DNA from: Bacillota bacterium
Lineage (GTDB): Bacteria; Bacillota; Clostridia; Christensenellales; CAG-138
Direction of reading: 5' to 3'
Assembly: GCA_023459335.1 (NCBI GenBank)
Contig: JAEWUO010000031.1
Location: 1 to 64,000 of the forward strand
Length of the DNA: 64,000 nucleotides
Shown in pieces: positions 17,518 to 28,762 of this stretch. The translations under genes and the position numbers were made by a program. The notes under the pieces were generated by a model. That model was not told where the DNA came from and ran no database searches. It saw only the letters and a program-made list of their open reading frames with translations. Numbering within the stretch: the first letter of the stretch is position 1; each line of letters starts with the position of its first letter.

Positions 17518-17688
17518 TAGCCGATCCATCGTTTTACGTTTGATTTATTTTCATTTCGTTGTTATTACAACATATGGAATAGAAATATCGGATTATATTC
17601 AAACTGAAACGACACATAAGTTCTTTACTCGTTGTTTTTACCGCCACTGCGCAACACAGCCACGGCCGCGCCGAAGGAGGGCGCTCTT

Positions 17689-18030
17689 ATGTCTCAAAAA
17701 ATTCTGAAAAACATCGAACTCGCCACCCCGCTCGATCTGCGTTCCTTAGTCGCCTATCAGCCGGGGCAGGTCGTCAGCCGCACGCTTGCGCAGAATAAAC
17801 GCGTGAGCCTGACGCTGTTTGCCTTCGACGCCGGAGAGGAGATCAGCGCGCACGAATCCAAAGGCGACGCGATGGTGCAGGTACTCGACGGAACGGCGAG
17901 GATCACGATCGGCGCCGATACACACACCCTCTCTGCCGGTCAAACAATCGTCATGCCTGCGGGCATGCCGCACGCACTTTTCGCGGATACTCCGTTTCAA
18001 ATGCTGCTGACCGTCGTCTTCCCCGCATGA
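17689..18030 (+). CDS. Small cupin-domain protein
   Basis: This 113-residue single-domain cupin has the two conserved boxes. The first is ISAHESKGDAMVQVLDGTAR, with His and Glu as likely metal ligands, and the second is PAGMPHALFADTPFQM with a further His. Such proteins bind a metal and often act as stress-related or unknown oxygenase-like proteins. GAAGGAGGG precedes ATG 17689; the in-frame start at 17632 has none. Its role is not known. Confidence 0.85.
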   Translation: MSQKILKNIELATPLDLRSLVAYQPGQVVSRTLAQNKRVSLTLFAFDAGEEISAHESKGDAMVQVLDGTARITIGADTHTLSAGQTIVMPAGMPHALFADTPFQMLLTVVFPA

Positions 18031-18188
18031 GTCGCTTCTGTACGCAGCCGCACCCCGAACGGGGCGTGATCTTCCCCCCTGTTTTTAAGATTGACTGATG
18101 TTTTCGCAGGTGAAGTATTTTGTCGACGCTGTGAAATTTCGCGCATGTGATATACAAGATTCTATTTTTATGGTTTAATGCATTTGCG

Positions 18189-18205
18189 CAACAATTTTAT
18201 TGTTG
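18189..18205. promoter_or_regulatory. Palindrome upstream of the HMA-TauE gene
   Basis: CAACAAT-TTT-ATTGTTG is a perfect 7-bp inverted repeat, 25 bp before the ATG and upstream of the ribosome site. It could be an operator or a small mRNA hairpin. The regulator is unknown. Confidence 0.4.
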
Positions 18206-18230
18206 ATTGTTAATTAAAGGAGTTCTAACC

Positions 18231-19625
18231 ATGAAAGTTCTACGGCTTTCGGTTTCCGGCATGACCTGCGCGCACTGCGAAACGCGCGTTTCCAAAGCAG
18301 CGAAAAGCATCCGCGGCGTAACCGGCGCAAAAGCTTCTTTTTCGCGCCGTATTTTAGAGGTCACCTACGATCCCGACAAGGCGGACGGGGCCGGGATCGC
18401 CGCGTCCGTCACGCAGGCGGTGGAACGGGAAGGCTACAAGGTGCTCGGCGCTCAAAAAGAACGGCAGCCGGTCGCAAAAGTCATCCCGGTCGCCCTGATC
18501 CTGCTCGCGCTGTATTTCATCCTGAGATATACGGTCGGTTTCGACTTTTTCGGATATATCCCGAAGATCGACAGCACGATCTCGCTCTCCGCGCTGTTTG
18601 TGACAGGCGTTTTCACCAGCGTGCACTGCATCGCCATGTGCGGGGGCATTAACCTCTCCCAAAGCGTAAGCACAGGGGAAAATAAGAAAACCAGCCTCCG
18701 CGGGCCGATTCTGTATAACCTCGGCCGCGTGGTTTCCTATACCGCGATCGGCGCGGTCGTCGGCGGCATCGGTTCCGTATTGTTTTTAAGCGAGACGGCG
18801 AAGGCCGTCATTCTGAGCGTCGCCGCGCTGGGGATGCTGCTCATGGGTCTCGGCATGCTCGGCTGGCTGCCGTGGTGGCTCGTTCCGCGCACCCCCGCGT
18901 TCCTGAGCAAACCCCTCGGCAAAGCGGGCGCGGGCAAGGGGCCCCTGCTCGTCGGGCTGCTCAACGGATTTATTCCCTGCGGGCCGCTGCAGGCGATGCA
19001 GCTCTACGCGCTGGCGACCGGTTCGGCGCTGACCGGCGCGCTCTCCATGCTGCTCTTTTCCCTCGGCACCGTTCCGCTCATGCTGGGCGCGGGCGCGGTC
19101 TTTTCCGCCCTGAAGGGTAAATTCTCCTACGTTATCCAGCGAGTCAGCGCGGTGCTCGTGGTGTTCTTCGCCGTCGTGATGGCTGCCAGCGCGTTTCGCC
19201 TGCTCGGCGCGCGTCCCGCGGAGACTGCCGCTGACGCGCCGCGGTCGGCCGCCGCAACGGCAAAGCAGGAGGAAGCGTCCAATTCGCTCTATCAGCAGGC
19301 GCTGGACAAGGGGTATTTGCCCGCGACGGTGGAAAACGGCGTTCAGAAAGTGCGCGCCGATCTGAACCCTTCGGTGTATCCGTTTATCATCGTGCAGAAA
19401 GGCACTCCGGTCGAGTTTACGATCACGGCGGACGAAGAGAGCATCACCGGCTGCAATCAGACCGTTGTTCTCCCGGCCTACGACGTTAAAAAAACGCTGA
19501 AGGCGGGAGATAACGTCATCCAATTTACGCCGGAGAAAACAGGGATCGTGCCTTATACCTGCTGGATGGGCATGCTGGACGGACGCATCCTCGTCGTGGA
19601 CAGCCTCGACGCCGCAGCAGGCTGA
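18231..19625 (+). CDS. HMA - TauE/DsbD-like membrane - cupredoxin fusion protein
   Basis: This 464-residue protein probably handles copper at the membrane. An N-terminal HMA domain has GMTCAHC at residues 10-16. A six-helix transporter region of the sulfite-exporter/DsbD-2 type follows, with the paired motifs SVHCIAMCGG and GFIPCGPLQAM. A C-terminal cupredoxin-like domain (about 365-460) holds GCNQTVVLP and VPYTCWMGM, with Cys and Met as likely copper ligands. AAAGGAG precedes ATG 18231. The three-domain layout is known in Firmicutes copper regions. It lies 126 nt before copA and in the same direction, so a shared role in copper export or delivery is inferred. Confidence 0.85.
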   Translation: MKVLRLSVSGMTCAHCETRVSKAAKSIRGVTGAKASFSRRILEVTYDPDKADGAGIAASVTQAVEREGYKVLGAQKERQPVAKVIPVALILLALYFILRYTVGFDFFGYIPKIDSTISLSALFVTGVFTSVHCIAMCGGINLSQSVSTGENKKTSLRGPILYNLGRVVSYTAIGAVVGGIGSVLFLSETAKAVILSVAALGMLLMGLGMLGWLPWWLVPRTPAFLSKPLGKAGAGKGPLLVGLLNGFIPCGPLQAMQLYALATGSALTGALSMLLFSLGTVPLMLGAGAVFSALKGKFSYVIQRVSAVLVVFFAVVMAASAFRLLGARPAETAADAPRSAAATAKQEEASNSLYQQALDKGYLPATVENGVQKVRADLNPSVYPFIIVQKGTPVEFTITADEESITGCNQTVVLPAYDVKKTLKAGDNVIQFTPEKTGIVPYTCWMGMLDGRILVVDSLDAAAG

Positions 19626-19689
19626 TTCATCTGCGAGTCATTGTGCGCCCATCACATACGAATCGCTGCGAGTAACATATAATCAATTT

Positions 19690-19707
19690 GAGTGATGAGA
19701 ATCATTC
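19690..19707. promoter_or_regulatory. Dyad upstream of copA
   Basis: GAGTGAT-GAGA-ATCATTC has six of seven arm positions matched. Part of it (TGAGAATCATT) also resembles half of a Fur box. It lies 45 bp before copA, just after a TATAAT (19678-19683) that lacks a clear -35. It is a candidate metal-regulator site only. Confidence 0.3.
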
Positions 19708-19751
19708 ATGTTTGCGCACCGAATAATCCGCGCATCAAGGGGAGATGTTTT

Positions 19752-22217
<2,466 letters not shown>

Positions 22218-22248
22218 GAAAAACACTTCGGACGGCGTCCCAAACCTC

Positions 22249-22280
22249 GCAACCACCACCCCTAACCGGGTGGTGGTTGC
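22249..22280 (+). terminator. Hairpin after copA
   Basis: GCAACCACCACCC (22249-22261) pairs perfectly with GGGTGGTGGTTGC (22268-22280). The 13-bp stem is strong but only a weak T-tract follows. Confidence 0.65.
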
Positions 22281-22326
22281 TTGCTCCAGCTGTTGATTTG
22301 ACCTGCAGTAACCGGCTTAAACGAAT

Positions 22327-22485
22327 TACCACTTATGGTATTTTCAAGGTTGTCGCTCGCTCCGTTTGTTCATAGCCTTTTCAGCGACTGCCTCACGTAA
22401 ATTACCATTCGTGGTATTTTCGATTCTCCAAAAAATTTAACCCTATCCAGTGAACTTTTTCATTCAAAAATTACCTTGCGTGGTA
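22327..22485. repeat. Three short dyads TACC(A)N4(T)GGTA
   Basis: TACCACTTATGGTA (22327-22340), TACCATTCGTGGTA (22403-22416) and TACCTTGCGTGGTA (22472-22485) are inverted repeats with the same arms, 76 and 69 bp apart. Each is preceded by AT or AAT and followed by [A/T]TT. They fill the 330-bp gap between copA and the DUF523 gene, which has no other feature. Confidence 0.7.
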
Positions 22486-22546
22486 ATATTCGTTTTCATC
22501 GGACATGCTGTGGTAAAATAGATCATTCTCTTGAAAGAAGAAACAT

Positions 22547-23035
22547 ATGAAAGACGCCTCCCCCATCCTCGTCAGCGCCTGCCTGCTCGGCGTCCCCTGC
22601 CGATACGACGGCGCAGGCAAAGCGGACGAACGCGTTCTCGCGCTTACGAAAACGCGCCGGCTGATCCCCGTCTGCCCGGAGCAGCTCGGCGGCCTCTCCA
22701 CCCCGCGCCCTCCCGCAGAGCGGACCGGTTCCCGCGTCATCACGCGCGACGGCGCGGACGTGACCGCGGCGTTCGTTCGCGGCGCGGAGGAGACGCTGCG
22801 TCTCGCCCGCCTCTTTGGGTGCCGCACCGCGATTCTGAAAAGCAACAGCCCCTCCTGCGGCAGCGGGCGGATCTACGACGGCAGCTTCTCCGGCAGGCTC
22901 GTCTCCGGGGACGGCGTGACCGCGGCGTTATTCAAACAAAACGGAATCGCCGTGTCTCTAGAAAGCGACAATTTCGAAAACGACGAGCTTGAAAACGACG
23001 ATCTCGAAAACGGCGGTTTCGACGCTGGTTTGTAA
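22547..23035 (+). CDS. DUF523 / TudS-like Fe-S desulfidase
   Basis: This 162-residue protein belongs to DUF523, whose member TudS removes sulfur from thiouracil using a 4Fe-4S cluster held by three cysteines. The conserved positions are here: SACLLGVPCRYDG (C12, C18), IPVCPEQLGGL (C43, E45) and KSNSPSCGSG (C104). The C-terminus is odd: an acidic tail of 5-residue repeats (DNFEN, DELEN, DDLEN) from a 15-bp tandem repeat near 22969-23013. AAAGAAGA precedes ATG 22547. The substrate is not shown. Confidence 0.85.
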   Translation: MKDASPILVSACLLGVPCRYDGAGKADERVLALTKTRRLIPVCPEQLGGLSTPRPPAERTGSRVITRDGADVTAAFVRGAEETLRLARLFGCRTAILKSNSPSCGSGRIYDGSFSGRLVSGDGVTAALFKQNGIAVSLESDNFENDELENDDLENGGFDAGL

Positions 23036-23089
23036 ACATTTTTCAATCGATAGCCCGCTGAACACTCGATCCAATTGCAAGATGCCCCG

Positions 23090-23118
23090 AACAGCCCGTC
23101 TCTGCGGCTGTTTTTTTA
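23090..23118 (+). terminator. Terminator after the DUF523 gene
   Basis: AACAGCC (23090-23096) pairs with GGCTGTT (23106-23112), followed by a T-run. Confidence 0.75.
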
Positions 23119-23192
23119 TTTTCGACTTACGCTGTGTATTTCTGGTTAAAATTCTTTGTGATAAACGCACCGTTTAGAGCGATCCTGCGGCA

Positions 23193-23246
23193 TTGCGGCG
23201 TGCAATATCTTGTGCTAGTATGAATTCAGGACACAACCTGTTGCGT
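23193..23246 (+). promoter_or_regulatory. nrd promoter with two NrdR-like boxes
   Basis: A promoter TTGCGG (23193-23198), 17 bp, TAGTAT (23216-23221) is overlapped by two 16-bp boxes. GTGCAATATCTTGTGC (23200-23215) and ACACAACCTGTTGCGT (23231-23246) match about 11 and 12 positions of the NrdR consensus ACACWATATATWGTGT. Their starts are 31 bp apart, the usual spacing of NrdR box pairs. Confidence 0.65.
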
Positions 23247-23344
23247 TTTCAGAATTTACTGCAGCGGCGGACGCCCTGCGAGCCGCTTTTGCGGACCGGC
23301 ATTTAACGCGCGCTGCCTGCGTATCTTTTTTGGGGGACGGAAGC

Positions 23345-25864
23345 ATGGAGATCATCAAGCGAAGCGGTCAGGCGGAAACCTACGACCGCAACAAGATTAC
23401 GAACGCGATCCGCAAAGCGTTCCTCAGCACGAACGTCGAAATATCGGACGCCGCGCTTGAGGCGATCACCGCCGCCGTCGAATCGCGTATCCCGCTGCTG
23501 CCGCCGCCGGTGTCGGTGGAGCAGATTCAGGATCTCGTGGAAGAAACGCTGATGCTCAAGGGCTATTACGCCCAGAGCAAGAGCTATATCCTCTACCGAA
23601 ACGAGCGCATGCGCATGCGCGGACAGAGAAAGAGCATCTGTGCGTTCTTTGCCGACGGCGACGCGCTGGACCCCGTTCTCGCCAAGGCGCAGAAGGATTA
23701 TCCGCAGGAAACGTACGAGCTCTCGCGGCTGGACGAGAAATTCCGCTCGTTCCTCAAGCCGGAGATGGGAGAAACGGCCAAGCGCGCCGCGCTCGTGCGT
23801 GCGGCGGCGGAACTGACCACACAGGAAGCGCCGCACTGGGAGTTCATCGCCGCGCGCATCCTGATGTATGATTTCCGCGCCGAGCTTTCCCGCTCGCTGG
23901 ACGAACTGCACCTGACCGGTTTTTATGACAAGGTGCGTTATCTGACCGAGCGCGGCTTATATGGCGACTATATTCTCGCGCAATATAAAAAAGAAGAGCT
24001 CGACGAGGCGGAGACGTTTCTCAACGCATCGAACGACGAGCTCCTCACCTATTCGGGGCTGGAACTGCTGCTTCGGCGGTACGTAATCCGCAGCCATCAG
24101 GGACAGCCGCTGGAAACGCCGCAGGAGATGTACCTCGGCATCGCGCTGCATCTGGCCATGCCGGAGACGAAGGACCGCATGGTGTGGGTTCGTCGGTTTT
24201 ACGAGATGCTCAGTTCGCTTAAGGTGACCATGGCGACGCCGACGCTCGCCAACGCGAGAAAACCCTTTCACCAGCTCTCGAGCTGCTTTATCGACACCGT
24301 GCCGGACAGCCTTACCGGCATCTACCGCAGCATCAGCAACTTCGCGCAGGTCAGTAAATACGGCGGCGGCATGGGGCTTTATTTCGGTAAGGTGCGCGCC
24401 AAAGGCAGCGCGATCCGCGGGTTCGAGGGCGCGGCGGGCGGCATCATCCGCTGGATCCGGCTGGCGAACGATACGGCGGTCGCGGTCGACCAGCTCGGCG
24501 TGCGGCAGGGCGCGGTCGCGGTCTATCTCGACGTCTGGCACAGGGATCTGCCGGAATTTTTGCAGATTCGCACCAACAACGGCGACGATCGCATGAAGGC
24601 GCACGACGTGTTCCCCGCCGTATGCTGCCCCGACCTCTTCTGGAAGACCGTTCGGGACAATATGGAGGGTAACTGGTACCTCATGTGCCCGCACGACATC
24701 TCCGCTGTGAAGGGTTATTGTCTGGAGGATTATTGGGGCGAGGAATGGGAGGCGCGCTACCGCGACTGCGTGGCGGACAGCCGTATCGAAAAGCGGATCA
24801 TCCCGATCAAGGAACTCGTGCGCATGATCCTTAAGAGCGCGGTGGAAACCGGCACGCCGTTCGTCTTTAACCGCGACACGGTCAACCGCGCGAACCCGAA
24901 CCATCACAAAGGCATGATCTATTGCAGCAACCTCTGCACGGAGATCGCGCAGAACATGAGCGGCATCTCGGACGTCAGCCAGGAGGTTGTGGGCATGGGC
25001 GGCGAGACGGTGGTCGTGACCACCACGAAGCCGGGCGATTTTGTCGTATGCAATCTCGCAAGCCTGTCTCTGGGGCAGATCGACCTGAGCGGAGACGAGT
25101 TGGAGACCATCACCGGGCATGTGGTGCGCGCGCTGGACAACGTGATCGACCTCAATTTCTTCCCCGTGCCGTATGCGAAGGTAAACAACCTCAAATACCG
25201 CCCGGTCGGGCTCGGGGTCAGCGGCTATCATCACATGCTCGCGAAGAACCGCATCGGCTGGGAAACGGAAGAGCACCTGAAGTTTGTGGATCAGATTTTC
25301 GAGCGCATCAACTACGCCGCCATCTCGGCCAGCAGCGACGTCGCCGCAGACAAAGGGCGGTACGCGTTCTTCGAGGGCAGCGACTGGCAAACGGGCGCGT
25401 ATTTCCATAAGCGGAACTACAATTCTCCGCGCTGGAAGGAACTCGCGAAAAAAGTTGCCGCGCAGGGCATGCGCAACGGCTGGCTGCTGGCCATCGCGCC
25501 GACGAGCAGCACGAGCATTATTGCCGGAACAACGGCGGGCATCGACCCGGTCATGAACCGCTACTTCCTCGAAGAGAAGAAAAACGGCCTCATCCCTCGC
25601 GTGGCGCCCGGCCTCTCGCCGGATACGTTCTGGTACTACAAGAGCGCGCATCTGCTCGACCAAACGTGGTCCATCCGCGCGGCGGGCGTGCGGCAGCGGC
25701 ATATCGACCAGAGCCAGAGCATGAACCTCTACATCACGAACGAATTCACCTTCCGAAAAGTGCTGGGGCTTTACATCCTCGCCTTCGAGCAGGGAATCAA
25801 GACGGTCTATTACGTGCGCAGCAAGAGCCTCGAGGTCGAGGACTGCACCGCCTGTTCGTCCTGA
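23345..25864 (+). CDS. nrdA: Class I ribonucleotide reductase, large subunit
   Basis: The 839-residue alpha subunit reduces ribonucleotides to deoxyribonucleotides. It begins with an ATP cone (about residues 1-95; IIKRSGQAETYDRNKITNAI), the allosteric activity site. The catalytic barrel has the first redox Cys in FHQLSSCFIDTVPDSL, the motif NLCTEIA, and the NLASLSLGQ segment. The C-terminal CxxC pair (C834, C837) accepts electrons from thioredoxin or a similar donor. GGGGGA precedes ATG 23345; a TTG start at 23330 is less likely. nrdB follows after 41 nt. Confidence 0.94.
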   Translation: MEIIKRSGQAETYDRNKITNAIRKAFLSTNVEISDAALEAITAAVESRIPLLPPPVSVEQIQDLVEETLMLKGYYAQSKSYILYRNERMRMRGQRKSICAFFADGDALDPVLAKAQKDYPQETYELSRLDEKFRSFLKPEMGETAKRAALVRAAAELTTQEAPHWEFIAARILMYDFRAELSRSLDELHLTGFYDKVRYLTERGLYGDYILAQYKKEELDEAETFLNASNDELLTYSGLELLLRRYVIRSHQGQPLETPQEMYLGIALHLAMPETKDRMVWVRRFYEMLSSLKVTMATPTLANARKPFHQLSSCFIDTVPDSLTGIYRSISNFAQVSKYGGGMGLYFGKVRAKGSAIRGFEGAAGGIIRWIRLANDTAVAVDQLGVRQGAVAVYLDVWHRDLPEFLQIRTNNGDDRMKAHDVFPAVCCPDLFWKTVRDNMEGNWYLMCPHDISAVKGYCLEDYWGEEWEARYRDCVADSRIEKRIIPIKELVRMILKSAVETGTPFVFNRDTVNRANPNHHKGMIYCSNLCTEIAQNMSGISDVSQEVVGMGGETVVVTTTKPGDFVVCNLASLSLGQIDLSGDELETITGHVVRALDNVIDLNFFPVPYAKVNNLKYRPVGLGVSGYHHMLAKNRIGWETEEHLKFVDQIFERINYAAISASSDVAADKGRYAFFEGSDWQTGAYFHKRNYNSPRWKELAKKVAAQGMRNGWLLAIAPTSSTSIIAGTTAGIDPVMNRYFLEEKKNGLIPRVAPGLSPDTFWYYKSAHLLDQTWSIRAAGVRQRHIDQSQSMNLYITNEFTFRKVLGLYILAFEQGIKTVYYVRSKSLEVEDCTACSS

Positions 25865-25905
25865 GGCGGACGATTAAATCAAATTTCGCAACGGGAGTAA
25901 TAACG

Positions 25906-26949
25906 ATGGAACCGCTCAAACAAAAACCGCTCTTTAATCCCGGCGGCAGCACCGACCTCGCCGAGCGGCGCATGATCGCGGGGGACACGACGAACCTCAA
26001 CGACTTCAACAACCTCAAATACGGCTGGTCGCACGACTGGTACCGGCAGGCAATGAATAACTTCTGGATTCCCGAGGAGGTCAACCTCTCCGCGGACGTG
26101 AAGGATTATCCGAACCTGCCCGCCGCCGAACGGAGGGCCTATGATAAAATCCTGTCGTTTCTGATCTTTCTGGACAGCATTCAAACCGCGAACCTGCCCG
26201 CCGTGGGCGAATACATCACGGCAAACGAGGTCAACCTCTGCATCGATATCCAGACCTATCAGGAAGCCATCCACAGCCAGAGCTACAGCTACATGCTGGA
26301 CACCATTTGCGAGCCTCAGGGACGGGACGAGGTGCTGTATCAATGGAAAAACGACGAATTGCTCCTGAAGCGCAACACGTTCATCGGCGATGCGTATAAC
26401 CACTTTTACCGCAAACGCACCGCGGAAAACCTCATGCGCACCATCGTCGCGAACTATATTTTGGAAGGCGTCTATTTCTACAGCGGATTCATGTTCTTCT
26501 ATAATCTAGGGCGGAACAACCGCATGCCCGGTTCGGTGCAGGTCATCCGTTATATCAACCGGGACGAAAACACGCATCTCTGGCTCTTCCGCAGCATTCT
26601 GCTGGAGCTCAGGCAGGAAAATCCGGAGCTTTTCACGCCGGAGAAAATCGAGCTCTACCGCGGCATGATCCGCGAGGGCTGCGAGCAGGAGATCGCCTGG
26701 GGGCATTATGCGATCGGCGACGGCGTGGCGGGGCTCACGCGCGAGATGATCACCGACTACGTGCAGTACCTCGGCAATCTGCGTTGTACGAACCTCGGCT
26801 TTGAAAAACTCTTTGAAGGCCACGACGCGGAGCCGGAGAACCTCAGCTGGGTGAGCCAATACAGCAACGCCAATACGATCAAGACGGACTTTTTTGAGGC
26901 GCGCAGCACGGCCTACGCCAAAAGCGGCGCTCTGGTGGACGATTTGTAA
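25906..26949 (+). CDS. nrdB: Class I ribonucleotide reductase, small subunit
   Basis: The 347-residue beta subunit holds the dimetal site and radical. The metal ligands are in FLDSIQTANL, the TYQEAIHSQ segment, and the later EGVYFYSGF and RDENTHLW stretches. A Tyr follows the second helix (HSQSYSYML), at the place of the tyrosyl radical, so this is not the Tyr-less class Ic form. CGGGAGTA precedes ATG 25906; the in-frame start at 25666 is inside nrdA. A terminator ends the pair. Confidence 0.94.
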   Translation: MEPLKQKPLFNPGGSTDLAERRMIAGDTTNLNDFNNLKYGWSHDWYRQAMNNFWIPEEVNLSADVKDYPNLPAAERRAYDKILSFLIFLDSIQTANLPAVGEYITANEVNLCIDIQTYQEAIHSQSYSYMLDTICEPQGRDEVLYQWKNDELLLKRNTFIGDAYNHFYRKRTAENLMRTIVANYILEGVYFYSGFMFFYNLGRNNRMPGSVQVIRYINRDENTHLWLFRSILLELRQENPELFTPEKIELYRGMIREGCEQEIAWGHYAIGDGVAGLTREMITDYVQYLGNLRCTNLGFEKLFEGHDAEPENLSWVSQYSNANTIKTDFFEARSTAYAKSGALVDDL

Positions 26950-26986
26950 GCCATACAATCCGGGAAATCCAATCGCCGCTACTTAC

Positions 26987-27019
26987 CGTCCCGCCGCCTG
27001 ACCGGCGCGGGACGTTTTT
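26987..27019 (+). terminator. nrd operon terminator
   Basis: CGTCCCGCCG near 26987-26996 pairs with the GC-rich arm ending GGGACG (27009-27014), with five T after it. Confidence 0.75.
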
Positions 27020-27110
27020 GCACGCTTCACCGCCGCCGCAAAAATGCGTTATACCTGCGTTTTTACGTAAGAATGCTTTCGCGTATATGCGTTCCATATC
27101 AGATTTTTTC

Positions 27111-27138
27111 TTGACAAATTGCCTGGATCGTGTATAAC
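27111..27138 (+). promoter_or_regulatory. ATP synthase operon promoter
   Basis: TTGACA (27111-27116), 16 bp, TATAAC (27133-27138). A leader of about 215 nt precedes the first gene at 27360; I see no clear structure in it. Confidence 0.65.
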
Positions 27139-27359
27139 AATAATGGTTTGCGGAATGCGAAACCGGACGGTATATGCGGCTCGGACTTTACAGATCCGGC
27201 GTGCCGTTGTAAAATAAATAATATATCCTGTCATTGGCGTCGCAGCCGAATTCGCTTATCACTTCTGCGGATTGCGGGCGCACCTTCGCTAAGCAGGATT
27301 TTTCTCTTGACAGGAGTGTGTCTGATCCGCTCGTGTCGGGCGGTGCGGGAGGTGGAAGC

Positions 27360-27629
27360 ATGACCGGTTTACTCATCGGGTTAGTCTGCGGCGCGGGAGA
27401 ATTGTTTCTCCTGACGCACTTTACCAGGCTGGTCCTGGCCGGTAATTCCCTCAAAGCCGCGGGCGTGTTATTCGCCAAGCTGTTGCTGCTTGCCGCCGCG
27501 TTGATCCCCGTCCTGCTGTTTTTCAAGCAGGACCTGATCTGGTGCGGCGTAGGAGTCTCTTCCGTTTTGATCGTCGGCGCGTTCATCATGAACGTATGGA
27601 TGCGGAAAAACGGGAAAGGGGATCGTTGA
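27360..27629 (+). CDS. Small membrane protein, AtpI/AtpR-like position
   Basis: This 89-residue protein has three hydrophobic segments (about 3-25, 33-55 and 60-82) and a basic tail (WMRKNGKGDR). It is the first gene of the ATP synthase operon and its stop overlaps the atpB start by 1 nt. Many F-type operons begin with AtpI, a c-ring assembly helper, and N-ATPase operons carry AtpR of about this size. Sequence identity to either is not obvious by eye, so the call rests on position and topology. GGGAGGTGG precedes ATG 27360. Confidence 0.6.
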   Translation: MTGLLIGLVCGAGELFLLTHFTRLVLAGNSLKAAGVLFAKLLLLAAALIPVLLFFKQDLIWCGVGVSSVLIVGAFIMNVWMRKNGKGDR

Positions 27630-28531
27630 TGCAGTTTATCATGCCGTCAATCGGAAAGTGGATCGCAATCGCGCTGTCGCTGATCATCGGCGTCGCGGCG
27701 TTTGTATTCCGCGCGCGGATCCCGCTGCCTGAAAAGGGAGAAGAAGGCTATAAAGCCGCCAAGAAAAAGCGCAACTGGTTTATGCTGGCAGGCGTGCTTA
27801 CGCTCTGGTTTTTCTCCGGTCTCATCCTCGGCAGTTTTCAGGAAGGCACCCGCGTACTGACCGTGGAAATCTCGCCGGCACGCGTGAATCTCTTCGGCTT
27901 CTCCGTGAGCTCCACCGTGGTGACGTCCGTACTCGTCAGCGCCGTACTGATCGTCGCCGCCGCACTGATCCGCATCTTCCTCATCCCGCGTTTTTCCGAA
28001 AAGCCGCGCGGCCTGCAGCTGATTCTGGAGACGGCGGTCGGCGCGATAAACGACCTGACAAAGGAGAAATACGGGCACGAGAACTCCGGCCTCGCTTCCT
28101 ATTTCTTTACGATGGCCGCGCTCATGGTGGGTTCCATCATCGTCGAGCTTTTCGGCCTGCGTCCGGCCACGACGGACCTGAGCATGACGTTTTCCTACGC
28201 GGTGATCACGTTCATCCTCATCAACGTATTCGGCATCTACAAAAAAGGATTGAAGGGCAGGGCGGCGGCTTTTGTCAAACCGAACGCGATTATCGCGCCG
28301 TTTAAGCTGATTTCGGATATCGCGGTGCCGATCTCGCTGGCTTGCCGACTCTTCGGCAATATGCTCGGCGGCATGATTGTTGTGGAGCTTTTGTATTACG
28401 CGATGGGCGCTTTTTCGGTTGGCGTTCCCGCGCTTCTGGGACTTTACTTTAACGCATTCCATCCGCTGATCCAGTTCTTCATCTTCATCAACCTGTCGCT
28501 GACTTTTATCGGCGAGGCTGTGGAAGAATAG
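27629..28531 (+). CDS. atpB: ATP synthase F0 subunit a
   Basis: Subunit a forms the ion half-channels next to the c-ring. The essential Arg is R240 in SLACRLFGNMLGG. The core starts near ISPARVNLFGFSV (about residue 84). The 300-residue protein has two extra hydrophobic segments before this (about 8-27 and 48-67) with a charged loop between them, longer than usual. AAAGGGGA precedes ATG 27629. The last 11 codons and the stop are part of a 77-bp unit repeated twice more downstream. Confidence 0.9.
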   Translation: MQFIMPSIGKWIAIALSLIIGVAAFVFRARIPLPEKGEEGYKAAKKKRNWFMLAGVLTLWFFSGLILGSFQEGTRVLTVEISPARVNLFGFSVSSTVVTSVLVSAVLIVAAALIRIFLIPRFSEKPRGLQLILETAVGAINDLTKEKYGHENSGLASYFFTMAALMVGSIIVELFGLRPATTDLSMTFSYAVITFILINVFGIYKKGLKGRAAAFVKPNAIIAPFKLISDIAVPISLACRLFGNMLGGMIVVELLYYAMGAFSVGVPALLGLYFNAFHPLIQFFIFINLSLTFIGEAVEE

Positions 28532-28685
28532 AGAAGCGGCACGCCGGCTGCGCCGGCGGCACGCGAAGAATGTCGCTGACGTTCATCAGCGAAGCGGCCG
28601 AGGAATAGAGAAGCGGCACGCCGGCTGCGCCGGCGGCACGCGAAGAAAGTCGCTGGCGTTCATCGGCGAAGCGGCGGCGGAGTAA
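28494..28685 (+). repeat. 77-bp tandem repeat including the 3' end of atpB
   Basis: Three copies of the atpB end lie at 28494-28531 (the functional one), 28571-28608 and 28648-28685. They are joined by two identical 39-bp linkers (28532-28570 and 28609-28647). The copies would read SLTFIGEAVEE*, SLTFISEAAEE* and SLAFIGEAAAE*. Each linker holds the palindrome GCCGGCTGCGCCGGC, a hairpin. The unit period is 77, so the copies are not in one frame. Confidence 0.92.
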
Positions 28686-28708
28686 TCAACCGGACTTGTC
28701 GTGATTTT

Positions 28709-28725
28709 TTCCGGCGTAGCCGGAA
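28709..28725 (+). promoter_or_regulatory. Hairpin upstream of atpE
   Basis: TTCCGGC-GTA-GCCGGAA, 37 bp before atpE and upstream of its ribosome site. It may shield the highly translated atpE message from decay. Confidence 0.45.
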
Positions 28726-28762
28726 TAGATATTATCAGTATTATTTTAGGAGGGTTCTTACC

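Noticed and set aside
18037..18085. Terminator after the cupin gene
   Set aside because: CCCCG/CGGGG can pair but the stem is short and no T-run follows.
22321..22510. CRISPR array in the copA-DUF523 gap
   Set aside because: The three dyads are only 14 bp and the spacing is irregular; no repeats of 24-40 bp with unique spacers and no cas genes.
23957..25702. Minus-strand ORF opposite nrdA
   Set aside because: Antisense shadow; no start with a ribosome site and no motif.
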